Below, piece by piece: positions 41,409 to 48,599 of a stretch of 64,000 nucleotides of DNA; positions within the stretch are counted from its first letter, which is position 1, and every line of letters starts with the position of its first letter. Location: NCBI GenBank assembly GCA_020633195.1, contig JACKEC010000014.1, positions 434,001-498,000 on the forward strand, given 5' to 3'. The notes under the pieces were generated by a model. That model saw nothing but the letters and a program-made list of their open reading frames with translations, made no database searches and had not been told where the DNA came from. The translations under genes were made by a program, and so were the position numbers. The DNA is from Sandaracinaceae bacterium. Lineage in GTDB: Bacteria > Myxococcota_A > Polyangia > Polyangiales > Sandaracinaceae.

Positions 41409-42469
41409 GGCGCGCCTCCGAGGAGCTCGTCGTACAGGCGCTCGTACGCGCCGGCCATCGCGGCGGCATCGTAGCGCTCGAGGGTCACGGCGCGAGCGCG
41501 GCCGCCGAGCGCCTCCCGCGCCGCGTCGTCCGCCAGCAGGTCCGCGATCGCGCTGCCGATCGCCTCGGCGTGGGGCGGGACGGCGAGGGCGCCGCCGCCC
41601 TCCGCGAGCTCGCGCGCGGGCGCGTCGTCGGCGACGAGGACGGGGCGACCGAGGCGCATGGCCTCGAGGAGGACGAGCGGCAGGTCGACCTTCGCGTAGA
41701 GGTCCGAGGAGGGGAGGGCGACCACGTCGGCCGCGCCCAGCAGCTGCAAGATGTGTGGGGTCTCCCCGAGCCAGTGGACCCGCGGGTCCGTTCTCGCGCG
41801 CAGCCGGCGCTCCTCCGCCGCGGCCGCCGCACTCTTCGCGCGGCACGCCATCACGAGCCGCGCGTCGTCGTCGAGGTTCGCGAGCGCGGCCAGCATCCGC
41901 GTGGCGCCCTCGCCGTGCTCGAGGTCGCCCGGGTAGACGACCAGCGGCGCGTCGAGGGGCAGCCCGAGAGCAGCTCGAGCCTCTCGCCGCTCGGCGGCGG
42001 AAGGGACGCTCAGGTCGGGCGCGCACGGCGGGATCCGGTGAACCGGCGCGCCAGCGTCGCGCAGCGCGGCCTCGGTCGCCTTCGAGAGCACGACCGTCCG
42101 ATCCGCGAAGAGCAGGCGCCGAGCCCCGGCGAGGTCGCGCGGTCGCGAGCAAACCGTGTGGACGGTGGGGGTGCCGCGCAGCCGCTTCAACGCCCTCGCC
42201 ACCGTGCTCGTCCGAGGGTTCGGCGCGAAGAAGAAGTGCCAGAGGTCCGCGGGGGGGCCGAGGCCGAGGTGCGCCAGCATCGCGACCTGGGCGCGGCGCG
42301 GACCGAGGACGTGCTGGCCGCCGCGGCGCGGGCGCCAGGTCGCGTCGTGGGGCAGGAACACCCGCGGCGAGTGTCGCCGGAGGCCCTCCGCGACGTCCCT
42401 CGCGAGGTTCTTGCTGCCATCGTTCCAGGGAGGTCCGAGGGGCTTGGAGACGAGGACGACGGTGGCCAT
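41405..42469 (-). CDS. GT-B-type glycosyltransferase (GT4-like)
   Basis: A 354-residue cytoplasmic enzyme of the glycosyltransferase family 4 pattern: an N-terminal Rossmann domain (VVLVSKPLGPPWNDGSKNLARDV), and a C-terminal half with PPADLWHFFFAP, RIPPCAPD, VVYPGDLEHGEG, WLGETPHILQLLGAADVVALPS and ARELAEGGGALAVPP. It would transfer a nucleotide-activated sugar to a lipid or polysaccharide; donor and acceptor are unknown. Start ATG 42469 is chosen over ATG 42493. It leads an operon with the methyltransferase and the TPR-HTH gene. Confidence 0.85.
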   Translation of the reverse strand: MATVVLVSKPLGPPWNDGSKNLARDVAEGLRRHSPRVFLPHDATWRPRRGGQHVLGPRRAQVAMLAHLGLGPPADLWHFFFAPNPRTSTVARALKRLRGTPTVHTVCSRPRDLAGARRLLFADRTVVLSKATEAALRDAGAPVHRIPPCAPDLSVPSAAERREARAALGLPLDAPLVVYPGDLEHGEGATRMLAALANLDDDARLVMACRAKSAAAAAEERRLRARTDPRVHWLGETPHILQLLGAADVVALPSSDLYAKVDLPLVLLEAMRLGRPVLVADDAPARELAEGGGALAVPPHAEAIGSAIADLLADDAAREALGGRARAVTLERYDAAAMAGAYERLYDELLGGAP

Positions 42470-42502
42470 CGGAGCGCTCGGCCCATAGCGCATCCGAGAC
42501 GC

Positions 42503-42531
42503 TTGACCACCCCAGGGGCGGGGACTACGAA
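42503..42531 (+). promoter_or_regulatory. Promoter of the 42538 gene (TTGACC-N17-TACGAA)
   Basis: A -35 TTGACC (42503-42508), a 17-bp spacer and -10 TACGAA (42526-42531) lie 6 nt before the GTG start. This is one of the best sigma-70-type promoters in the window and predicts a leaderless mRNA. Confidence 0.6.
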
Positions 42532-42537
42532 GCCCGG

Positions 42538-43032
42538 GTGAGCCCCGACGACGAGGATCTGGACGAGGACCTCGAGTCCGATCTCGGGGACGAGGACGAG
42601 CCCGCGGTCTCCGACAACGTGTCGGACAAGGAGCGCCGCCGCCGCCGCCTCGAGAAGATGCTCCCCAAGGTGCTCCAGCGCGCGATCGAGCGCGGGCTCG
42701 AGAGCGGCCTCGAGACCCTGCGCGATCCCGGCGAGGCGTTGCGCGGCGTCGTCGGGGAGAAGAACGTCAAGCTGCCCAAGGAGATCGTCAGCTACGTCTT
42801 CTCGCAGATCGACGACACGAAGAACGCGATGGTCCGGGTCGTGGCCCACGAGATCCGCGACTTCCTGTCCGCGACCGACCTGTCCAAGGAGCTCCAGAAG
42901 GCGCTGACCGCGCTCTCGTTCGAGATCCGGACGGAGATCCGCTTCATCCCGAACGACGCCGGCGGCGTGAAGCCCGTCGTGAAGGCCGTCGTCGACCCGC
43001 CCAAGCGGGTGCACCACTCCGAAGAGGAGTGA
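42538..43032 (+). CDS. Conserved-looking acidic/basic helical protein
   Basis: A 164-residue cytosolic protein. Residues 1-30 are very acidic (DEDLDEDLESDLGDEDE); then KERRRRRLEKMLPKVLQRAIERG; and the rest is amphipathic and helical, with KNVKLPKEIVSYVFSQIDDTKNAMVRVVAHEIRDFLSATDLSKELQKALT. The C-terminus has KRVHHSEEE. The pattern resembles proteins that sit on membranes or organise polymers, but no family is recognised. It is convergent with the cyclophilin gene, 14 bp apart; GTG 42538 follows the TTGACC/TACGAA promoter. Confidence 0.65.
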   Translation: MSPDDEDLDEDLESDLGDEDEPAVSDNVSDKERRRRRLEKMLPKVLQRAIERGLESGLETLRDPGEALRGVVGEKNVKLPKEIVSYVFSQIDDTKNAMVRVVAHEIRDFLSATDLSKELQKALTALSFEIRTEIRFIPNDAGGVKPVVKAVVDPPKRVHHSEEE

Positions 43033-43046
43033 AGCACCCGTCGCCC

Positions 43047-44078
43047 TCAGTGGGGTGCGCGCGGGGTGCGCGGGACGCTCGGCGGGCCGGTGCGGCCGTT
43101 CGGCAGCGGGCTCGGCGTGCCGTACTGCGTGGGATCGTAGCGGGTCCGCGGATCGGCGGTCGGGTCGCGGCTCGCGCCGCGCGGCACCTCGGGCTCGCCC
43201 TCGGGGAGCTGCGGACGGCTCGGCGTGGCGGCGGCGAGGCCACCCTCGACGCGCCGGATCTCGAGGCGCCGGATCTCGAGCGGCGTGAGCGGTCGGTTGC
43301 CCTGGTCCGGGTTCTGGGGGACCCGGGCGAGCTCCGAGATCACGTGCGCGGGGCGGCACTCTCCGAAGATGGTGTAGCCGCCCGCGTCGAGCTGCGGCGC
43401 GGGGCCGTCGGTGATGAAGAACTGAGCGCCCGCCGTGTTCGGCCCGTCGTGGTTGGCCATGCAGAGCTGGCCGGCCCGGTCGTGCGCGAGGGTGTCGTGC
43501 GGCTCGTCGGGGATCGTGTAGCCGACCGTGCCGGTGCCGTCGCCGAGGTAGTCGCCGCCCTGGATCAGGAAGCCGGGCACGGCGCGGTGGAAGGTGAGGT
43601 GCTCGTAGTACGGGGTGCGGCGCCACTCGCCCGCGCGCGCGTCCCACCACGGCCGGAGCCCTCGCGCGAGGCCGATGAAGTTCGCCGTCGTGTTGGGGAC
43701 GCGGTCCGCGTACAGCTCGCAGAGGATCGGGCCGAAGGTGGTCCCGATCTCGACGATGAGGCTGCCCTCGATGGGCATCCCGACCACGGCCTCCTCGAGC
43801 GTGAACTCGCCCGCCTCGGGGTCCGGGACGTTGGGCTCGCGGATCAGGTGCTCCTCGTCGTGCTGGGTCTGCGCCTGGCCTCGCACGCGCCGGCCGCCTT
43901 CCTGGCGCGGGCCGGCGAAGACGATCTGGGTGCCGTCGTCGGCCACCCCGACGTTGCGATCCGAGTGCGTCGGCTCGGGCTCGTCGGGGTTCTCGACGGT
44001 CACGTTCGCGTCGTCGCACGCGCTCAACAGCGTGAGCGCGAGCAGCGCGCTCAGGGCGGATCGAATCCTCACGTTCAT
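43047..44078 (-). CDS. Lipoprotein cyclophilin-type peptidyl-prolyl isomerase
   Basis: A 343-residue exported protein. The signal peptide ends with lipobox LLSAC (about residue 21). The cyclophilin domain (about 105-275) has LIVEIGTTFGPILCELYADRVPNTTANFIGL, FHRAVPGFLIQGGD and AQFFITDGPAP, which carry the conserved Arg, Phe and Gln of the catalytic site. The C-terminal about 70 residues are Pro-rich. It would help fold outer-membrane or surface proteins. The ATG overlaps the DUF192 stop (ATGA), so it ends a four-gene minus-strand operon. Confidence 0.85.
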   Translation of the reverse strand: MNVRIRSALSALLALTLLSACDDANVTVENPDEPEPTHSDRNVGVADDGTQIVFAGPRQEGGRRVRGQAQTQHDEEHLIREPNVPDPEAGEFTLEEAVVGMPIEGSLIVEIGTTFGPILCELYADRVPNTTANFIGLARGLRPWWDARAGEWRRTPYYEHLTFHRAVPGFLIQGGDYLGDGTGTVGYTIPDEPHDTLAHDRAGQLCMANHDGPNTAGAQFFITDGPAPQLDAGGYTIFGECRPAHVISELARVPQNPDQGNRPLTPLEIRRLEIRRVEGGLAAATPSRPQLPEGEPEVPRGASRDPTADPRTRYDPTQYGTPSPLPNGRTGPPSVPRTPRAPH

Positions 44079-44575
44079 TCCTCCGAGAGGCCCACGAAGC
44101 GGACGCGGGTGCCGGGCACGATGCCGTGCGCGGCGGCGTATCCGCCGTGGACTTCCAAAACGTACTTCGACTCGGCGTCGATGGCTCGCGGCGCCTCGGT
44201 GAGCGGCTGCGCGTTCTCCACGATGCCCGCGACGCGGTGGTCTTCGCCGATGAAGATCATGTCCAGTCGCAGGTAGGTGTTCCGCATCCAGAAGCTCTGC
44301 ACTTCGGGCTCCTCGAAGACGAAGAGCATCCCGGCGTCTCTAGGCATGGAACGCCGGAACATCAAGCCGCGCCGCTGGAGGGCGACCGTGGCCGCCACCT
44401 CCACCTGAACCGTCACGGGCTCGCCGCCGTCCGGCTCGAGGACGACCTCGGCGTGGCCCAGGGTCAGCCGAGGCGATGGCGCGCGAGGTCGCACGGGGGG
44501 AGGCGAGGGCGACGGCGGAGGCGCGCCGGCGCAGGCCGTGAGGGCCAGCGCGAGGCCCACCCCGACGACCCGCAT
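44075..44575 (-). CDS. DUF192 exported protein
   Basis: A 166-residue protein with a lipoprotein-like signal (MRVVGVGLALALTACAG, lipobox LTAC). The mature DUF192 domain (about 50-166) has the family motifs ATVALQRRGLMFRRSMPRDAGMLFVFEEPEVQSFWMRNTYLRLDMIFI and VLEVHGGYAAAHGI. DUF192 proteins are small, secreted and of unknown function; some are linked to surface or sugar binding. It lies 4 bp after the beta-propeller gene and overlaps the cyclophilin start by the ATGA junction. Confidence 0.8.
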   Translation of the reverse strand: MRVVGVGLALALTACAGAPPPSPSPPPVRPRAPSPRLTLGHAEVVLEPDGGEPVTVQVEVAATVALQRRGLMFRRSMPRDAGMLFVFEEPEVQSFWMRNTYLRLDMIFIGEDHRVAGIVENAQPLTEAPRAIDAESKYVLEVHGGYAAAHGIVPGTRVRFVGLSEE

Positions 44576-44579
44576 CCGG

Positions 44580-47420
44580 TCAGTCCTCGTCGTCGTCTTC
44601 TTCTTCCTCGTCGTCGTCGCTGGTCGCCGCGGCCCACCACGGCGTGCCGCCGCCGGACCCGGCGCCCGGAGACGTCCCGCCCGAGCTGCCCGCGGTCCCC
44701 CCCGAGCCGGCCGTGCCGCTGCCCGACGTGCCGCCGCCCGACGTGCCGCCGCCCGACGTGCCGGCGCTCGCGGTCGTGCCGCCGCCCGCGCTCGCGGTCG
44801 TGCCGCCGCCCGCGCTCGCGGTCGTGCCGCCGCCCGCGCTCGCGGTCGTGCCGCCGCTGGTCCCCCCGGAGCTCGCCGTCGCGCCACCGCCGCTGGTGCC
44901 GCCGCCCTCGGGCCCCGTCGCGCCGCCGCCGCCGGCCTGCTGCTGCCGACACGCCTCCTCCGCCATGCCTGGAGGACACTCGAACGTCTCGGGCCCCGTC
45001 GGCGTCGCGACCGCGACGACGGGCGCCTCGCGCTCGTCCCACCAAGCCGCGGCCTCGGGGATGCGGTCGGCCACGCCGCGCAGCCGCGCGCGCTCCTGCT
45101 CGTACCAGAACCACGGCGCGCCCTCGGGCGCGCGCGCCGCGAGCGCGGGCTGCGCGGCCTCGGTCCCTTCGGCCTCCGAGCCGCCCCGGATGGAGACGGT
45201 GAACGACGCCCGCATGCGGCGCTGCTGGAAGCGCGGGAACTGGATCGCGGCGACGCGGGGCTGGAGGCACGCGACGAGCTCGTCGCTGCGAGGCGCGACG
45301 GTCACTTCGCTCGCCCGCCCGTCGTTGGACAGGATGAAGACGAAGCGGACCTGCGCGAGGCGCTCGTTGCGCTCGAGCTCGTCGGCGATGCACTCGCGGA
45401 GGGTGTCGGCGTTCTCGTGGAACGTGGCGTTGATCTGCTCCTGCGTGAGCCGGCCGGGGAGGGCCGCCTCGGCCTCGGCCGCCGCGGCGGCGAGCGCCGC
45501 CTGACGGGCCTGCTCCTCGGCGGTGGCCGCGCGGGCCGCCGCGTCCTGCTCACCCTGGTAGAGCGCGGCGATGTGATCGCGCACCGGCTCGTGCAGCCGC
45601 GCCGTGGCGACCGCGAGCGACGAGAGCAGCTCACGCCCCTCGGGGCCGCCGTGCTCGAAGATGCCCTGCGCCGCGCGGGCGAGCGCGCGCGCCTCCGGGT
45701 CGGCCGGGATCACCTGGCCGCCTTCCTCCTCGGGCTGCTGGTCCGTGATCGGGCCCGCGAAGAGGCTGTCCTCGCGGTAGAGGATCAAGAAGCGACGCAG
45801 CGCGGGGACGGCCTCGGCGCCGCCGAGCCGCACGATGGCGTCGACGAGCTCGGGCAGCACCGCCGCCGGCGTCTCGTGATCCATCAGGTGCGTGATGAGC
45901 TGCGGCACCGCCTCGGTGTGCTCCATCGCGAGCAGCGCGGGCACGATGGCCTCGAGCGGCGGCGCCTCGGTCTCCTGCAGGTAGTCGTAGCGACGCGCGA
46001 GCGCCTCCATCAGGTACTGCTCGCCGCTTCGACGACCGCGGAGCGCCACGCGGATGGCCTCCTTGAGCGCGCCGGGCATCGCCCGTTGCTGGTAGAGGTC
46101 GAGCAGGTCGCGCGTGATCTCGGGCTCCTCCATCTGACCGAGGAGCGAGATGGCGAACGCCCGCGCCGCGACGAGGCGGTTGTCGGGATCGAGCACCAGC
46201 TCGTTGAGCGACTGGCGCAGCGGGCGCGCCTCGCCCGAGGACGCGCTGGGATCGAAGCCCGCGGCGTCGAGGTCGACCGACGCGATCTCGGTCTGCGCGT
46301 TCCACGCCCACCGGTCGTTGCCGGTGTCGCGATCGAGGAGGGTCGCCTGGCCCTGCTCGCCGAAGGTCAGCAAGCCGTGCGGCATCGCCTCCGCGTTCGC
46401 GACGTCCTGCTCGAGGATGCGAGTCCAGCGCAGGGTCCCGTCGAGCCCGTACGCGAACACGTATCGGTAGTAGACGAAGTAGTAGGTGTCGCCCTCGATC
46501 GCGATGCTCACATCGTCGGGGGCGGGGGCCGGGTTGAAGTACACCCGGATGCGCCCGCGGGCGGACCGGGTGCCCGGGCGCGGCACGTAGCCGTCCGGCC
46601 AGATCGAGTCCGGCTGCCGCGGCAGCTCGGGGAGCGCCGGCATCATGTACGTCGTCTCGGTCCGCGTCCCCGCGTGCGCCCGGTGCGTCAGGCGGTACAT
46701 CCCCTGGCCGCCGTAGTAGATGCCGGTCGGGTGATCGAAGGCCCACGCGACGACGTCGTCGGTCGAGCGGAGCCGCGCGGTCTCGACGCCGGTGAGGGCG
46801 TCGAGGATGGCGATGTTCTGGCGCTCCCAGGGCACGAACACGAGGCCGCCCTTGGCGGCCGGCCGCCCGAACACACCCTGCACCTCGTGACGCCAGCGCT
46901 CCCCTCCGGAGCGAGCGTCGACGGCCACGACGTGACCGACGCGACGCGCCCCGCCGAGCGCGCCGACGGTGGCCGCCCAGAAGATGGTGTCCCCGTCGCG
47001 CCCGGCGCCGACGTAGGCGAGGTCGGGCAGGTCGGCGTGCCAGAGCTCGCGACCGCTCGAGAGGTCGAACGCGCGCAGCCGATCCCGCGTGCTCGTGAGG
47101 ACGACGTCGCCGAGGATCTCGGGCTGCGTCGCCGCGTCGGCGTCGACGGCCCAGAGCTGCTCGCCGCTGTCGAGCCCCCACGCGATGATCTGCCGCGAGG
47201 CGCCCTCGGCGGCCTGGGTGCTGGCGACCGCGATGGGTCGCCCCGTCGAGTTGGTCGGCCGGTCGTCCGTGGACGGAGCCGGGAGCTGCTCCATCACCGC
47301 CGCGAGGTCCACCTCCTGGTTGTCGAGGAAGTGGTGGCTGAACGCGTTGCTGTACTGGGGCCCGCAGCCCACCGCGAGGAGCGAGGCGGCTCCGGCGAGG
47401 CCGATGATTCGGCGGCTCAT
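44580..47420 (-). CDS. Lipoprotein with beta-propeller, HEAT-like and AgmX/PglI-type C-terminal domains
   Basis: A 946-residue exported protein. The signal peptide ends with lipobox VGC (about residue 19). About 50-400 form a PQQ-like propeller (RQIIAWGLDSGEQLWAVDADA, VDARSGGERWRHEVQG, DGTLRWTRI). About 410-620 are helical, HEAT-like repeats. About 680-780 match the AgmX/PglI C-terminal domain (LTQEQINATFHENADTLRECI...VRFVFILSNDGRASEVTV), found in myxobacterial gliding and motility proteins. Then comes a Gly/Ser/Thr-rich region with GGGTTASA repeats, and an acidic tail DDDEEEEDDDED. Its ATG overlaps the HEAT gene stop (ATGA). A cell-surface or periplasmic structural role is likely. Confidence 0.72.
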   Translation of the reverse strand: MSRRIIGLAGAASLLAVGCGPQYSNAFSHHFLDNQEVDLAAVMEQLPAPSTDDRPTNSTGRPIAVASTQAAEGASRQIIAWGLDSGEQLWAVDADAATQPEILGDVVLTSTRDRLRAFDLSSGRELWHADLPDLAYVGAGRDGDTIFWAATVGALGGARRVGHVVAVDARSGGERWRHEVQGVFGRPAAKGGLVFVPWERQNIAILDALTGVETARLRSTDDVVAWAFDHPTGIYYGGQGMYRLTHRAHAGTRTETTYMMPALPELPRQPDSIWPDGYVPRPGTRSARGRIRVYFNPAPAPDDVSIAIEGDTYYFVYYRYVFAYGLDGTLRWTRILEQDVANAEAMPHGLLTFGEQGQATLLDRDTGNDRWAWNAQTEIASVDLDAAGFDPSASSGEARPLRQSLNELVLDPDNRLVAARAFAISLLGQMEEPEITRDLLDLYQQRAMPGALKEAIRVALRGRRSGEQYLMEALARRYDYLQETEAPPLEAIVPALLAMEHTEAVPQLITHLMDHETPAAVLPELVDAIVRLGGAEAVPALRRFLILYREDSLFAGPITDQQPEEEGGQVIPADPEARALARAAQGIFEHGGPEGRELLSSLAVATARLHEPVRDHIAALYQGEQDAAARAATAEEQARQAALAAAAAEAEAALPGRLTQEQINATFHENADTLRECIADELERNERLAQVRFVFILSNDGRASEVTVAPRSDELVACLQPRVAAIQFPRFQQRRMRASFTVSIRGGSEAEGTEAAQPALAARAPEGAPWFWYEQERARLRGVADRIPEAAAWWDEREAPVVAVATPTGPETFECPPGMAEEACRQQQAGGGGATGPEGGGTSGGGATASSGGTSGGTTASAGGGTTASAGGGTTASAGGGTTASAGTSGGGTSGGGTSGSGTAGSGGTAGSSGGTSPGAGSGGGTPWWAAATSDDDEEEEDDDED
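44765..44858. repeat. 24-bp in-frame tandem repeat in the beta-propeller/AgmX gene
   Basis: Four near-perfect 24-bp units (44765, 44789, 44813, 44837) encode GGGTTASA on the minus strand. A shorter 15-bp repeat encoding GTSGG precedes it. Copy number would change protein length without a frameshift. Confidence 0.75.
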
Positions 47421-48382
47421 TCTGCACCCCCAGCCGCGTCGGCGGAGTCCGTGGAGACCGTGCGCCCGCGCGCCGAGCCCGCGTGGCCCGGGATCCGGCG
47501 GAGGGTCTCGAGGACCACCGTCCGCACGCGGTCGCGCTGCGCCGCGCGCCCGCTCGAGAAGGTGTCGAGGTAGCGCTGCAGGAAGACGCGCACCATGTCG
47601 CCGGAGATGTCCCCGAGGCGACCGATGATCTCGATCTTCACCTCGTCGGGGATGTCGCCGCGGCGCACGAACTCGCTGTAGCCGGAGAGCATGACCGACA
47701 GCGGGACGTGCCCGAGGTGCTCGTTGAAGCGACCCACGGCGGCGCGGTTGCCGAGCTTGCCGATCGAGATGGCGGCCTCGACGACGCCGCGGTCGAAGGC
47801 GTGGAAGAGCGTGTCCACCGAGCCGGTGGCGCCGATCTCGCCGAGCGACCGGGCGCACTGCGCGCGCACGTTGCGGTCGCTGTCGGCGAGGCCTTGCTCG
47901 AGCAGACGCGGCACGCGGCGATCCGTGATCGCGGCGAGCGCCTGGAAGGCGAGGCGGCGCGCGCGGGGCCGGCGGTGGTGCGTGAACTCGGTCAGCACCT
48001 CGATCGCCGACGGATGGGCGAGGCCGCGCAGCGCGGTGAGCGCGCGGTCGGTCACCTCGTCCCCCCGGCCGCTGCGAAGCAGCGTCGCGAGGTGCGGCAC
48101 CACGCTCGGGTGGTCGATGACGCTGAGCAGATCGATCGCCTCCCGGACCTCGTCGGGGTTGGTCGAGTCGAGCCGCGCCGCGATGGTCGCCACGTCCCGC
48201 ACCGTCGGCTGAGGGCCGGACGGTTCCTCGGCCGCCGCGGCGGCCTGGGGCCGGCGACCGCGCCGCTGAGCGTCCGCGCCGGGGGGCGCGAGGAGGGTGA
48301 CGAGGGCCACGGCCGAGATCGTCGCGAAGCCGACGGCGCTCGTTCCGAGCGGTCGGTGTCTCGAAGGGTGTCGCAGAGTCAT
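47417..48382 (-). CDS. Exported HEAT-repeat protein
   Basis: A 321-residue protein starting at ATG 48382. The N-terminus (MTLRHPSRHRPLGTSAVGFATISAVALVTLLAPPGADAQ) looks like a signal peptide with possible cleavage after ADA. The body is HEAT-like helical repeats (TVRDVATIAARLDSTNPDEVREAIDLLSVIDHPSVVPHLATLLRSG, VTDRALTALRGLAHPSAIEVLTEFTHH, RRLAFQALAAITDRRVPRLLEQGL, DSDRNVRAQCARSLGEIG). HEAT repeats are scaffolds for protein assembly. It leads the operon with the AgmX-type gene, overlapping its start (ATGA). Confidence 0.75.
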   Translation of the reverse strand: MTLRHPSRHRPLGTSAVGFATISAVALVTLLAPPGADAQRRGRRPQAAAAAEEPSGPQPTVRDVATIAARLDSTNPDEVREAIDLLSVIDHPSVVPHLATLLRSGRGDEVTDRALTALRGLAHPSAIEVLTEFTHHRRPRARRLAFQALAAITDRRVPRLLEQGLADSDRNVRAQCARSLGEIGATGSVDTLFHAFDRGVVEAAISIGKLGNRAAVGRFNEHLGHVPLSVMLSGYSEFVRRGDIPDEVKIEIIGRLGDISGDMVRVFLQRYLDTFSSGRAAQRDRVRTVVLETLRRIPGHAGSARGRTVSTDSADAAGGAE

Positions 48383-48480
48383 TGAAGTTCCGAAACGCAG
48401 GGGGCGCGCGGGTCGATCGCGCAGCCATCCGAGGAGGTCCCCCGGATCGGTCCCCGCCGCGAGTTGAGCAACACTGCCAC

Positions 48481-48492
48481 GCTTGCGCAAGC
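48481..48492. promoter_or_regulatory. Perfect 12-bp palindrome GCTTGCGCAAGC
   Basis: It lies in the 217-bp divergent gap between the HEAT operon and the 48600 gene, about 100 bp from each start. A dimeric regulator site is possible; no known consensus fits well. Nothing else firm is seen in this gap. Confidence 0.35.
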
Positions 48493-48599
48493 CGAGCCCC
48501 GGGGGTCCCCCGATGGCGTGAGCATTCTCTCGCGCCGCGGCTGGTCTCGATTTGGTGTGGCTCGATCCGAGCGTGCTACACGTTGGCGAGGGGAGCGGC

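Noticed and set aside
43034..43058. Terminator between the convergent 42538 and cyclophilin genes
   Set aside because: The stem is only 6 bp with a 13-nt loop and no T run, and much of it is inside the cyclophilin gene.
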